A stretch of DNA of 64,000 bases from Patiriisocius sp047731265 (GTDB taxonomy: Bacteria; Bacteroidota; Bacteroidia; Flavobacteriales; Flavobacteriaceae): contig NZ_CP159835.1 of NCBI RefSeq assembly GCF_047731265.1, positions 3,596,001-3,660,000 on the forward strand. Reading direction: 5' to 3'. A program made the translations under genes and the position numbers. A model generated the notes under the pieces. The model was not told where the DNA came from, did not search any database, and saw nothing but the letters and a program-made list of their open reading frames with translations. Shown here one piece after another: positions 1 to 8,641 of the stretch; within the stretch, counting starts at the first letter, position 1; the number at the start of each line of letters is the position of its first letter.

Positions 1-42
1 GAAATGGTCACTGTAAAAGAGGTAGCTGCTGTTGAAAAGTAA
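1..42 (+). CDS. C-terminal end of a gene cut by the window edge
   Basis: The first 13 codons are open in frame 1 (ending in residues KEVAAVEK) and close with TAA at 40-42. The charged, alanine-rich tail is compatible with the end of a soluble protein. Too little is present to name a family, and chance cannot be excluded. It would be the gene upstream of udk. Confidence 0.3.
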   Translation, partial: EMVTVKEVAAVEK

Positions 43-101
43 TACCCCCATAAATTCATAATTTCGATGAAAACCCTATTTTTACAAAAACTTTGTCTTT
101 T

Positions 102-719
102 ATGCTAATCATAGGTATCGCAGGTGGAACGGGTAGTGGAAAAACTACCGTTGTTAATCAAATTATTGAGCAACTTCCTATTGATGAAGTTTGTATGATA
201 TCACAAGACAGTTATTATAAAGACACAAGCCATTTAACCTATGAGCAGCGCGTGGCCATAAACTTTGACCATCCCAATTCCATAGATTTTGATTTGCTGA
301 TTAAACACCTAGAAATGCTAAGAAAAGGCAACTCTTTTGAACAGCCAGTGTATTCTTTTGTCCAACACAACCGTACTAAAGAAACGGTATCAACACATCC
401 TAAAAGGGTTATCATTGTAGAAGGAATTTTAATCCTCACAAATCCAATAATTAGAGAACTACTTGATGTAAAAGTCTATGTTCACGCTGATAGTGATGAG
501 CGTTTAATCCGCAGATTGAAAAGAGATATTACAGAGAGAGGACGTGATCTTGAAGAGGTTTTAAATAGATATCAAACCACTCTAAAACCTATGCAACTGC
601 AATTTATAGAGCCTACAAAAGAATTTGCAGATATTATTATACCTACAAATCGGTATAATACAGTGGCAGTAGATTTAATACGAACCATCATTGCTGATAC
701 TTTAAAAAATGGCAAATAG
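102..719 (+). CDS. udk: Uridine kinase
   Basis: Phosphorylates uridine and cytidine to UMP/CMP in pyrimidine salvage; a cytosolic P-loop kinase. The Walker A motif GGTGSGKTT lies at residues 8-16, followed by the family's SQDSYYKD segment and an NFDHPNSIDFD segment that lines the nucleoside pocket. The frame is open from a TTG at 93, but ATG 102 puts MLIIGIAGG directly at the usual N-terminus, giving 205 residues, normal for Udk. The last codons overlap the start of the next gene by 11 nt (ATG 709, TAG 717), so the two are probably translationally coupled. Family identity is clear from the motifs. Confidence 0.95.
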   Translation: MLIIGIAGGTGSGKTTVVNQIIEQLPIDEVCMISQDSYYKDTSHLTYEQRVAINFDHPNSIDFDLLIKHLEMLRKGNSFEQPVYSFVQHNRTKETVSTHPKRVIIVEGILILTNPIIRELLDVKVYVHADSDERLIRRLKRDITERGRDLEEVLNRYQTTLKPMQLQFIEPTKEFADIIIPTNRYNTVAVDLIRTIIADTLKNGK

Positions 720-1026
720 AATATTAAAACAAAATAAGTGGTTGCGATGGCTTGGGAATAAGTATGTCCTTATTTTACTCCTGTTTTTGGCGTGGATGTT
801 TTTCTTTGATGCTAATAATTGGTTTTTTCACAAAGAATTGAATGACGATATTGAGGCCTTAGAACAAAACGAAGCATTCTATAAAAATGAAATTGCAAAA
901 GACAAAGCTTTTATGGAAAAAATGAAAGACAGCACTGAAATGGAACAATTCGCGCGTCAGAAATATTTTCTCAAAAAACAAAATGAAGATATTTTTATAA
1001 TTGAAAATGAAGACAGTATTCAGTAG
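709..1026 (+). CDS. Septum formation initiator family protein (DivIC/FtsB-like)
   Basis: A 105-residue bitopic membrane protein. It has a short basic N-terminus, one transmembrane helix (about residues 17-35, LILLLFLAWMFFF), then a charged coiled coil (about 40-80) and a short C-terminal domain. This is the architecture of FtsB/DivIC, which bridge FtsQ/FtsL in the divisome. The pairing of udk with this gene recurs in Flavobacteriia. It overlaps udk by 11 nt. Sequence conservation in this family is low, so the call rests on topology, size and neighbourhood; its precise division role is inferred. Confidence 0.85.
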   Translation: MANRILKQNKWLRWLGNKYVLILLLFLAWMFFFDANNWFFHKELNDDIEALEQNEAFYKNEIAKDKAFMEKMKDSTEMEQFARQKYFLKKQNEDIFIIENEDSIQ

Positions 1027-1068
1027 TCAAAAAAACAACTTTAGGTACTTTTAAAAATAAACAAACAA

Positions 1069-2439
1069 ATGAAAAACAAGCTGTTTCAAGACTTCTCTCC
1101 TACTTCGGCTAAAGGCTGGAAACAACAAATACAAGCAGACCTTAAAGGGGCAGATTATAATGATGCTTTGGTAAGTACTAGTCTAGAAGGCATTCATATC
1201 AATCCGTTTTATCATCAAGATACTATTGGGCCAAATGCTCCCGCATTTAATCATCCAAGTACATGGAATGTAGGACAAGAATTTTTTATCGACAATGAAA
1301 AAATAACAAATAAACTCTTATTGGATGCATTTAATAGAGGTGCGGAAGCTATTATATTAACAGCAACTTCGATCTTTAAAATAGCCACTGTTCTCAAAGG
1401 TTTTGATAAAGAAAAACATCTTTTATATTTTAATTTACAGTTTCTAGATCCCGATTTTACAAAGAAACTACAAAAGCACTGTTCAGAAATTGGCTTAAGT
1501 TTCTTTATACAAGTAGATCCCATTCATCAATTGGCAAAGGATGGTAATTGGTTTCAGGATTCTAAAAAAGATATGGAGGATCTTAGGAGAATTGTTTCTG
1601 TAAAAAACGAAGCTTCTTCAGTTTCTGTAGATGCACGATTATATCATAATGCTGGGTGTAATATCATTCAAGAAATTGCATACACTATTAGTCATGCCCA
1701 CGAATACCTTCATCAATTACAAGATACGCTTTCAGAAAAAGACACGGTTATTCTAAAAATGGCAACGGGAAGTAACTATTTTTTCGAAATTGCAAAACTT
1801 CGCGCATTGCGTTTGGTTTTTAATTCCGTAGTAAAAGAATACCATCTAGATATTAAATGCCATATAATTTCCACTCCGGGGAAACGAAACAAAACTATTT
1901 ACGATTATAATATAAATATGTTACGAACAACGACTGAATGCATGAGTGCTATTCTAGGGGGAGCTGATACAGTTTCTAATTTAAATTATGATTCCTTATA
2001 CCATAAAGACAATGAATTTGGTGCGCGTATTGCACGCAATCAACTTTTAATTCTTAAAGAAGAAAGTTATTTTGATGTGGTGTCAAATCCTTCAGACGGG
2101 GCTTATTATATTGAAAATTTAACCAATGAATTAGCCGAAAAAGCCTTGGTATTATTTAAAGAAATCGAAAAAAATGGCGGCTTTATAAAAAGTCTTGTTA
2201 AAGGGGTGATTCAGAATAAAATAAAAGAAGCTGCAGATAAACAACAGCAACATTTTGATCAAGGTGAAATCGTATTATTGGGAACTAACAAACATCCCAA
2301 TGAAAATGATATCATGAAAGATGATTTAGAATTGTATCCCTTTGTAAAGCAAAATCCGCGTAAAACAAGTATTATCCCTATTGTGGAGAAAAGATTGGCA
2401 GAAGCAATTGAAAAAGAACGATTAGAACGTGAAAAATAA
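1069..2439 (+). CDS. mutA: Methylmalonyl-CoA mutase small (beta) subunit
   Basis: Non-catalytic partner of the B12-dependent mutase that interconverts methylmalonyl-CoA and succinyl-CoA in propionate/odd-chain metabolism. The 456-residue protein begins LFQDFSPTSAKGWKQQ and carries a TIM-barrel of the mutase fold (for example GGADTVSNLNYD and ARIARNQ), but ends before any cobalamin-binding domain. Small subunits in other phyla are often longer, so a barrel-only form is a Bacteroidota-like trait. It sits in one operon with a lipoprotein gene (11-nt overlap) and the large subunit. No B12 riboswitch fits into the 42-nt upstream gap. Confidence 0.93.
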   Translation: MKNKLFQDFSPTSAKGWKQQIQADLKGADYNDALVSTSLEGIHINPFYHQDTIGPNAPAFNHPSTWNVGQEFFIDNEKITNKLLLDAFNRGAEAIILTATSIFKIATVLKGFDKEKHLLYFNLQFLDPDFTKKLQKHCSEIGLSFFIQVDPIHQLAKDGNWFQDSKKDMEDLRRIVSVKNEASSVSVDARLYHNAGCNIIQEIAYTISHAHEYLHQLQDTLSEKDTVILKMATGSNYFFEIAKLRALRLVFNSVVKEYHLDIKCHIISTPGKRNKTIYDYNINMLRTTTECMSAILGGADTVSNLNYDSLYHKDNEFGARIARNQLLILKEESYFDVVSNPSDGAYYIENLTNELAEKALVLFKEIEKNGGFIKSLVKGVIQNKIKEAADKQQQHFDQGEIVLLGTNKHPNENDIMKDDLELYPFVKQNPRKTSIIPIVEKRLAEAIEKERLEREK

Positions 2440-3082
2440 ACGAATCTATCATTTATACTCCATTCGCATTGTTATACTACTAATGGTATTAACAACACTT
2501 TCTTCTTGCTTAACAGTCACTTCTGAAATTGTAGATTGGACCACAATCCAAAATACTCTTGACTATCCTGGAAACTATTATTTTCTCGAAGACAACGGTG
2601 TCAATGTTTATTTTCCAAACGAATTTGAAAAATTTTCCTCGACAGAATATTTAAGAATAATAGATAGTCTTGGCACTAAGGAAGAATATAATAGAGAACA
2701 AATTCGTATAGAATCCTTACAGGATTTAGAAGGTACAATTCATCTATTTTTCGATGAAAAAACACGTGCATTGGGAATGGTCAATACCATGCCATACACT
2801 CCTTTTAATCGCAAAGACGCAAAGATAATGCTTAGTTCTCAAATTAGGAATACGGCAGACGTCAATCAATACAATGTAGACAAACAAACGGCTAAATATA
2901 GCAAGGCGGGAAACTATGATATTTTTAAAGCGATCTATAGATTACAAGACCCTAAAACTTCAGAATTATTTTGGTACAACGCTGTATACGTTGTGAGCGC
3001 TAACAAAAAAACGGTAATGATAAATATCAATACTTCCTTTATGGTTGATTTTGACCCTTTTATTCTAAAAACAAAAATGTAA
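2429..3082 (+). CDS. Predicted lipoprotein nested between the mutase subunits
   Basis: Starts with GTG at 2429, overlapping the mutA stop by 11 nt. This start is needed to keep the full signal peptide: basic KNKR, a hydrophobic stretch (IVILLMVLTTL) and a lipobox ending LSSC, with the lipidated Cys near residue 27. The remaining 190 residues look like a compact periplasmic or surface domain. I recognise no named family. It ends 1 nt before scpA, so it should be transcribed with the mutase, though a secreted lipoprotein has no evident metabolic link to it. Coding is certain; function unknown. Confidence 0.85.
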   Translation: MKNKRIYHLYSIRIVILLMVLTTLSSCLTVTSEIVDWTTIQNTLDYPGNYYFLEDNGVNVYFPNEFEKFSSTEYLRIIDSLGTKEEYNREQIRIESLQDLEGTIHLFFDEKTRALGMVNTMPYTPFNRKDAKIMLSSQIRNTADVNQYNVDKQTAKYSKAGNYDIFKAIYRLQDPKTSELFWYNAVYVVSANKKTVMININTSFMVDFDPFILKTKM

Positions 3083-3083
3083 C

Positions 3084-5216
3084 ATGGCTAGAAAAAACTT
3101 TCAAAATATAAAACTAGACTATAGTGCTACGGAATCGAAAAGGTTAAAAAACAAAACCTTTTCTACTGCAGAAGGAATTGAAGTTAAAAAATCCTATTCT
3201 GAAGCTGATATTGAAGGTTTAAAGCATTTAGATTTTGCCGCGGGGATTCCGCCGTACTTGAGAGGCCCTTATTCCACCATGTACGTTCGCCGTCCTTGGA
3301 CGATACGACAATACGCAGGTTTTTCTACTGCGCAAGAAAGCAACGCATTTTACCGACGTAATCTTGCAGCGGGCCAAAAAGGACTTTCGGTTGCTTTTGA
3401 CTTGGCCACCCACAGAGGCTATGATAGTGATCACGAGCGCGTAACAGGAGATGTAGGTAAAGCTGGTGTTGCGATAGACAGTGTGGAGGATATGAAAATT
3501 TTATTTGACGAAATTCCGTTGGATAAAATGAGTGTTTCTATGACCATGAATGGTGCTGTATTACCCATTATGGCTTTTTATATTGTAGCGGCAGAGGAGC
3601 AAGGAGTTGCTCCGGAGGCTTTGGCTGGAACTATACAAAATGACATTCTAAAAGAATTTATGGTGCGGAACACCTACATCTACCCACCTGCTCCATCTAT
3701 GCAAATCATTAGTGATATTTTTGAATATTCTTCTGCGAATATGCCTAAGTTTAACAGTATTTCTATTTCAGGATATCATATGCAAGAAGCTGGTGCTACC
3801 TGCGATATTGAGTTGGCGTATACCCTTGCAGATGGTTTAGAATACATTCGTAAAGGGCTCGAAGCAGGAATGGATATTGATACTTTTGCCCCAAGACTCT
3901 CTTTTTTCTGGGCAATTGGGATGAATCATTTTATGGAAATTGCCAAGATGCGCGCTGCTCGAATGCTTTGGGCAAAACTAGTATCACAGTTCAATCCAAA
4001 GAACAAAAAATCATTAGCATTACGCACACATTGCCAAACAAGTGGTTGGAGTTTGACAGCGCAAGATCCTTTTAACAACGTCGCACGAACTTGTATTGAA
4101 GCCTCGGCAGCGGCATTTGGAGGAACCCAATCGTTGCACACCAATGCCTTAGATGAAGCAATAGCGCTACCCACAGATTTTTCTGCAAGAATAGCTCGTA
4201 ATACACAGATTTATCTTCAAGAAGAAACCCAAATCACAAAAACGGTAGATCCCTGGGCAGGTAGTTTTTATGTAGAACGTTTGACACACGAAATTTCACA
4301 AAAAGCATGGGAGCTTATCCAAGAAGTAGAAGAACTTGGAGGAATGACAGAAGCAATAGAAGCAGGCATCCCTAAATTAAGGATTGAAGAAGCAGCTGCA
4401 AAAAAGCAAGCGCGAATAGATAGTGAACAGGATATTATAGTAGGTGTAAATAAGTATAGACTGGAAAAAGAAGACCCCTTACAAATCTTAGATGTTGATA
4501 ATGAAATGGTGCGAAACTCGCAATTAGAGCGCCTAGCACAAATAAAAAAAGACAGAGACGATACAAAAGTAAAGGCATGTTTGCAAAAACTAACGAGGTG
4601 CGCACAAACTAAAGAAGGTAATTTGTTATCTTTAGCAGTAGATGCTGCTCGTGAACGGGCAACTTTAGGAGAAATTAGTGATGCTTTAGAGAGTGTTTAC
4701 GGCAGGTATAAAGCTCAAATTAAATCGGTTAGTGGAGTGTATAGTTCAGAAATAAAAAAAGACCCCTCTTTTGCGAAAGCACGAGAAATGGCAGACAAAT
4801 TTGCAAAACTCGAAGGCCGCCGCCCTCGTATTATGGTAGCGAAAATGGGCCAAGACGGTCACGATCGTGGGGCCAAAGTGGTAGCAACGGGTTATGCAGA
4901 TGTAGGTTTTGATGTGGATATTGGCCCCTTATTTCAAACCCCTAAGGAAGTCGCACAACAAGCTACAGAAAATGATGTGCACATTTTAGGAATCTCCTCT
5001 TTAGCTGCAGGACACAAAACACTAGTTCCACAAGTAATTACTGAGCTTAAAAAATTAGACCGCGAAGATATTATGGTCATCGTGGGGGGGGTTATTCCTG
5101 TTCAAGATTACCAATTTTTGTTTGATGCTGGAGCAACTGCCGTCTATGGTCCAGGAACTAGAATAAGTGATGCAGCCATTGAAATGTTAGAATTATTAAT
5201 AAATATTAACTCATAA
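3084..5216 (+). CDS. scpA: Methylmalonyl-CoA mutase large (alpha) subunit
   Basis: Catalytic, adenosylcobalamin-dependent subunit. The N-terminal TIM barrel (about residues 50-560) includes YSTMYVRRPWTIRQYAGFS and the substrate-binding SISGYHMQEAGA. The C-terminal B12 domain (about 580-710) carries the DxHxxG motif in GQDGHDRGAK near residue 590, whose His is the lower axial cobalt ligand, followed by GGVIPVQDY. Length 710 is standard. ATG 3084 follows the upstream lipoprotein stop directly. Together with mutA it forms the heterodimeric enzyme. Confidence 0.97.
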   Translation: MARKNFQNIKLDYSATESKRLKNKTFSTAEGIEVKKSYSEADIEGLKHLDFAAGIPPYLRGPYSTMYVRRPWTIRQYAGFSTAQESNAFYRRNLAAGQKGLSVAFDLATHRGYDSDHERVTGDVGKAGVAIDSVEDMKILFDEIPLDKMSVSMTMNGAVLPIMAFYIVAAEEQGVAPEALAGTIQNDILKEFMVRNTYIYPPAPSMQIISDIFEYSSANMPKFNSISISGYHMQEAGATCDIELAYTLADGLEYIRKGLEAGMDIDTFAPRLSFFWAIGMNHFMEIAKMRAARMLWAKLVSQFNPKNKKSLALRTHCQTSGWSLTAQDPFNNVARTCIEASAAAFGGTQSLHTNALDEAIALPTDFSARIARNTQIYLQEETQITKTVDPWAGSFYVERLTHEISQKAWELIQEVEELGGMTEAIEAGIPKLRIEEAAAKKQARIDSEQDIIVGVNKYRLEKEDPLQILDVDNEMVRNSQLERLAQIKKDRDDTKVKACLQKLTRCAQTKEGNLLSLAVDAARERATLGEISDALESVYGRYKAQIKSVSGVYSSEIKKDPSFAKAREMADKFAKLEGRRPRIMVAKMGQDGHDRGAKVVATGYADVGFDVDIGPLFQTPKEVAQQATENDVHILGISSLAAGHKTLVPQVITELKKLDREDIMVIVGGVIPVQDYQFLFDAGATAVYGPGTRISDAAIEMLELLININS

Positions 5217-5906
5217 ATGAATAAACTTTTTTTTCTATGTCTAGGACTAATATACCTAAACAGTTTTTCTCAAAGTAGAGAATTAACAACTGACAGTAAA
5301 TTTTTCTTTAGTGGTGTTGCTGGGCTAAATAGCACAACAGTAAAAACCAAAATTGACACCTTTATTGGTTCAGAAAATAATGTTGGTTATCTCGTGGGAG
5401 TTCACGCAAATTACTTTCCTGATTATGAATATTCACAATTATTTATGAGAGTAGGAATTGAATATAGCCAAGAAGATATGGTGAGTTCTAGCCCTATCAC
5501 CTTTCAAAGTCAAGAAGTAATTTCCTCGGTAAGTCTATCCTTTATGGAGCTAAATGTGTTTGCCGCATATAGGTTTGGATTAGAAAAGAAGTTTGACTTT
5601 TATCTTGGGGGCGGAGGCTTCTATCAATTAGTAGTTTCAAATAATAAAAACTCCTATCGGTTTGAAAGAGAAGACGGCAGCACTTTTCCAATATTTGATA
5701 ATGAAAGCATTAATACTCCACTTAAATATAGTGTTAGTCCTTCAAATTCAACAGTAGGCTTTTTAATTGAATTCGGCACTTTTTTTGATATCGGAAATAA
5801 ATCTGCGTCTATCGCAACAGGGTATAAATATTCTATTTTCTTGGAAAGATTTATAGATTTAAACAAACAGAACTTTTTTCTGAAACTTGGGTACGAAATC
5901 TTTTAA
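5217..5906 (+). CDS. Outer-membrane beta-barrel protein
   Basis: Starts immediately after the scpA stop (TAA 5214-5216, ATG 5217). It has a clean signal peptide (KLFFLCLGLIYLNSFSQS). The mature 210 residues alternate in the manner of a small beta-barrel: repeated short strands with aromatic ends (LFMRVGIEYSQED, FAAYRFGLEKKFDFYLGGGG) and a C-terminal strand finishing LKLGYEIF. This resembles the PorT/OmpA-like barrel families common in Bacteroidota, but no specific family is recognised. It may share the mutase transcript; a functional link is not evident. Confidence 0.8.
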   Translation: MNKLFFLCLGLIYLNSFSQSRELTTDSKFFFSGVAGLNSTTVKTKIDTFIGSENNVGYLVGVHANYFPDYEYSQLFMRVGIEYSQEDMVSSSPITFQSQEVISSVSLSFMELNVFAAYRFGLEKKFDFYLGGGGFYQLVVSNNKNSYRFEREDGSTFPIFDNESINTPLKYSVSPSNSTVGFLIEFGTFFDIGNKSASIATGYKYSIFLERFIDLNKQNFFLKLGYEIF

Positions 5907-5952
5907 TTAGGCAATACCTAACCGCATTTTTATAATTCAATAAGTTCTAAGT

Positions 5953-6486
5953 GTGAAAAAACGCATACTATTAACACCTCGTTTAATCCTACGAAATTGG
6001 CAAGACAAAGATCGATTGCCATTTGCTAAAATGTGCGCAAATCCAGAAGTAATGCAATATTTCCCAAAGCCATTATCTACAAAGGAGAGCACAAATTTAA
6101 TAGATCGTTTTATAGAACGATATGAACAAAATGGCTACACCTATTTTGCTTTAGAAGTAAAAGACACGGCTCAATTTATAGGGTTCATAGGGATGTTGGA
6201 TCAAACATACAAGAGTTCCTTTACTCCCAATGTAGATATTGGTTGGCGCCTTAGAAAAGATGCTTGGGGAAAAGGATATGCTACTGAAGCGGCACAAGCC
6301 TGTATTGACAATGCCGCTTCTTTATTTGGTATTAAAAAACTTATCTCTGTAGCTTCACACGATAATCTAGCCTCTATTAATGTTATGGAAAAAATTGGAA
6401 TGAAATTTCAAGGAAAATTTGAACATCCATCATTGACGGAATATCCTCATTTAAATCCTTGTGTTTGGTATTCAATAAATCTATAA
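5953..6486 (+). CDS. GNAT-family N-acetyltransferase
   Basis: A 177-residue acetyl-CoA-dependent transferase of the RimJ/RimL type. The N-terminus reads TPRLILRNWQDKD, typical of this subgroup. The acetyl-CoA binding loop is near WGKGYATEAA (about residues 102-111), and the C-terminal half has NLASINVMEKIGMK, the usual conserved helix. The start is GTG 5953; no upstream ATG exists in frame. The substrate (ribosomal protein N-terminus or small amine) cannot be told from sequence. It is convergent with the T9SS cargo gene. Confidence 0.9.
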   Translation: MKKRILLTPRLILRNWQDKDRLPFAKMCANPEVMQYFPKPLSTKESTNLIDRFIERYEQNGYTYFALEVKDTAQFIGFIGMLDQTYKSSFTPNVDIGWRLRKDAWGKGYATEAAQACIDNAASLFGIKKLISVASHDNLASINVMEKIGMKFQGKFEHPSLTEYPHLNPCVWYSINL

Positions 6487-6489
6487 AAG

Positions 6490-6510
6490 CTCAAATATCT
6501 TTGAGGTTTT
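6490..6510. terminator. Weak hairpin between convergent genes
   Basis: A short CTCAA/TTGAG stem followed by GTTTT lies in the 32-nt gap between the acetyltransferase stop and the minus-strand stop at 6519. The stem is only five pairs, so this is a tentative terminator. Confidence 0.3.
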
Positions 6511-6518
6511 AAACTAAT

Positions 6519-7610
6519 TTATCTTTTCAATAATTTAAAAACTTTAGAATCCCCTTTTGTTGTCTTAACGTGTAACAAATAAATGGCATTAGATTGTAGT
6601 ACTCCAATATTCAAGGTGTTGTTTTTAAAAGAAGTTTTAGAAAGTACGTTCTTACCTGTAAGATCAAATATAACAATTGAAAGTTCCTTGTCTTGCGGAT
6701 TTTTGAGTTGTAAATATGGGCTGCCTGTTTTCTCATAAATAAGAACTTCTGAAAGATTATTTTCTTCAATACTTAGTTCGGTATCTCTAAAATCTACCAA
6801 AAACTCTCCCATTAATGGTGTTCCTTTTCGCAATCTAAAAACACCTAGTTCATCCGGGAAATAATATTGTGAACCAAACCCACCATAATCAAAATTGTTA
6901 TCACATAATAGTTGCATCACTAAATAAGTCCTAAATTCAATTAATCCACAAGCTCCGTCAAGCATATTTGATACTGCTGAATCTATACTCCAGATTTGAA
7001 GTTCTTTTTCAAAATCGGTCGAAGCACTTCTTCTCATTGAAAAAGAAAAACTACTCTCACAAGATGTGGTTGAAACAGTTTCAAACAACAAAAGATCATT
7101 TTGTGAATCATAATTAATTGCGACCTGAAAATTAAAGTTTTCCGGTACTTGATCTAAAGGATCACAGATCATAGGACCATTATAACAATTGATAACTTGA
7201 TCTTCGTCATATTCTTCCGTACCAATTAAATCAAACGTTTTCCCATCTACAAAGTCTAAAAATTCTTGTTGTATTGGGCCTGATGGTAAATAATCATTAT
7301 CTACCTCAATTTGTGAGCTGGGTACTTGATCTTCAATAGCAATGAGGAGATTTTTTGAATTGGACTCCATTCTATATCTGTTACCAGAAAACTGTTCAAA
7401 TGCATAAATTCCATATTCAGCAAACAAATCTGTAATATATTGTTCTGAAAATATCAGTGTGATTGTTCCATCACCATTATCAGAAACTTGTGGTAAATTG
7501 CTATTATTACCAAATTGAAGTATACTACTTATCCCAAAACAAAAAGGGTCACTTTGAGAAAATGATTGCCCAAAAAATAAAAGTATAAAAATCAACGCCG
7601 CTTTTTTCAC
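6519..7610 (-). CDS. Secreted protein with type IX secretion (T9SS) type A sorting domain
   Basis: The C-terminal ~75 residues have the type A sorting pattern: a short PYLQLKNPQDKELSIVIFD block, DLTGKNVLS, then INIGVLQSN-like and YLLHVKT strands ending in KVFKLLKR. This tail sends proteins through the gliding-linked type IX system and is then removed. GTG 7610 is chosen because it gives a proper signal peptide (VKKAALIFILLFFGQSFSQS); the TTG at 7643 only adds a non-signal leader. The mature region (about residues 22-285) has repeated acidic and aromatic stretches but no family I recognise. 363 residues. Transcribed divergently from parA. Confidence 0.88.
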   Translation of the reverse strand: MKKAALIFILLFFGQSFSQSDPFCFGISSILQFGNNSNLPQVSDNGDGTITLIFSEQYITDLFAEYGIYAFEQFSGNRYRMESNSKNLLIAIEDQVPSSQIEVDNDYLPSGPIQQEFLDFVDGKTFDLIGTEEYDEDQVINCYNGPMICDPLDQVPENFNFQVAINYDSQNDLLLFETVSTTSCESSFSFSMRRSASTDFEKELQIWSIDSAVSNMLDGACGLIEFRTYLVMQLLCDNNFDYGGFGSQYYFPDELGVFRLRKGTPLMGEFLVDFRDTELSIEENNLSEVLIYEKTGSPYLQLKNPQDKELSIVIFDLTGKNVLSKTSFKNNTLNIGVLQSNAIYLLHVKTTKGDSKVFKLLKR

Positions 7611-7658
7611 AATAAAATATTTATATATCGTATAAAAATACAATAATATTTGCCCCTA

Positions 7659-7742
7659 AACCGAACAAACTCTTGTTAACAACAAACCCTATTCTCCCAA
7701 TTTGTTAGTTTCCTGTTAACAAAATTGATTTTTGGTTCGGTT
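7659..7742. promoter_or_regulatory. Nested inverted repeats in the divergent T9SS cargo/parA promoter region
   Basis: Outer arms AACCGAAC (7659-7666) and GTTCGGTT (7735-7742) are perfect inverted copies. Inside lie two GTTAAC-centred palindromes, TTGTTAACAA (7673-7682) and TGTTAACA (7714-7721). The block sits in the only regulatory space shared by the minus-strand secreted protein and parA. Operator function is inferred from symmetry and position only. Confidence 0.4.
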
Positions 7743-7781
7743 AAATAGTGGTATTTTTAGCTATTAATTTTAGAACTATTA

Positions 7782-8549
7782 ATGGGTAAAATAATTGCTA
7801 TTGCAAACCAAAAAGGAGGCGTCGGGAAAACGACCACTTCAATAAATCTTGCCGCTGCTTTAGGGGTCTTAGAAAAAAAAGTATTGTTGATTGATGCAGA
7901 TCCCCAAGCCAATGCAACTTCGGGCTTAGGAATTGACGTAGAAACTGTTATCAATGGCACCTATCAATTACTGGAACATTCTACAACTGCAAAAAATGCT
8001 ATTGTACAAACCACTTCGCCAAATCTAGATTTAATACCAGCGCACATAGACCTAGTGGCTATTGAAATTGAACTCGTGGACAAAGAAAACCGCGAATATA
8101 TGCTCAAACAAGTGATTACAGATCTTAAAAATGACTATGACTATATCATTATAGACTGCGCGCCTTCGCTTGGCTTATTAACATTGAATGCGTTGACAGC
8201 CGCAGATGCTGTTTTAATTCCCATACAATGTGAGTATTTTGCCTTGGAAGGTTTAGGTAAACTATTAAACACTATAAAAAGCATTCAAAAAATTCATAAT
8301 CCTGATTTAGATATTGAAGGTTTGTTATTAACGATGTATGATTCAAGATTACGCTTATCCAACCAAGTCGTAGAGGAAGTAAAAAAACACTTTGACACGA
8401 TGGTTTTTAAGACAATTATACAGCGAAACGTTCGTTTGAGTGAAGCACCTAGTTATGGAGAAAGTATTATTAGCTATGACGCCAGCAGTAAAGGAGCTAA
8501 TAATTATTTGAGTTTGGCAGAAGAGTTGATTAAAAAAAATATACACTAA
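7782..8549 (+). CDS. parA: Chromosome partitioning ATPase ParA (Soj-like)
   Basis: A deviant Walker-A ATPase that drives chromosome origin segregation with ParB. The motif KGGVGKTT is at residues 11-18, the switch I region DADPQANAT near 40-48, and the Walker B-like IIDCAPSLG near 125. The length of 255 residues, without an N-terminal DNA-binding extension, is that of chromosomal Soj proteins rather than plasmid ParA. parB follows after 92 nt. By eye I found no perfect copy of the usual parS palindrome in the window. Confidence 0.96.
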   Translation: MGKIIAIANQKGGVGKTTTSINLAAALGVLEKKVLLIDADPQANATSGLGIDVETVINGTYQLLEHSTTAKNAIVQTTSPNLDLIPAHIDLVAIEIELVDKENREYMLKQVITDLKNDYDYIIIDCAPSLGLLTLNALTAADAVLIPIQCEYFALEGLGKLLNTIKSIQKIHNPDLDIEGLLLTMYDSRLRLSNQVVEEVKKHFDTMVFKTIIQRNVRLSEAPSYGESIISYDASSKGANNYLSLAEELIKKNIH

Positions 8550-8641
8550 ACCGTTTATTGAATAGCGTCTCATACAAAGGTGAATTTAAAAATACACTTT
8601 AAAAATGGGGTTTAATATCCCTATATACAAGGGCATTAAAG

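Noticed and set aside
1027..1068. Cobalamin riboswitch before the B12-dependent mutase genes
   Set aside because: The gap is only 42 nt, too short, and no B12-box-like motif is visible.
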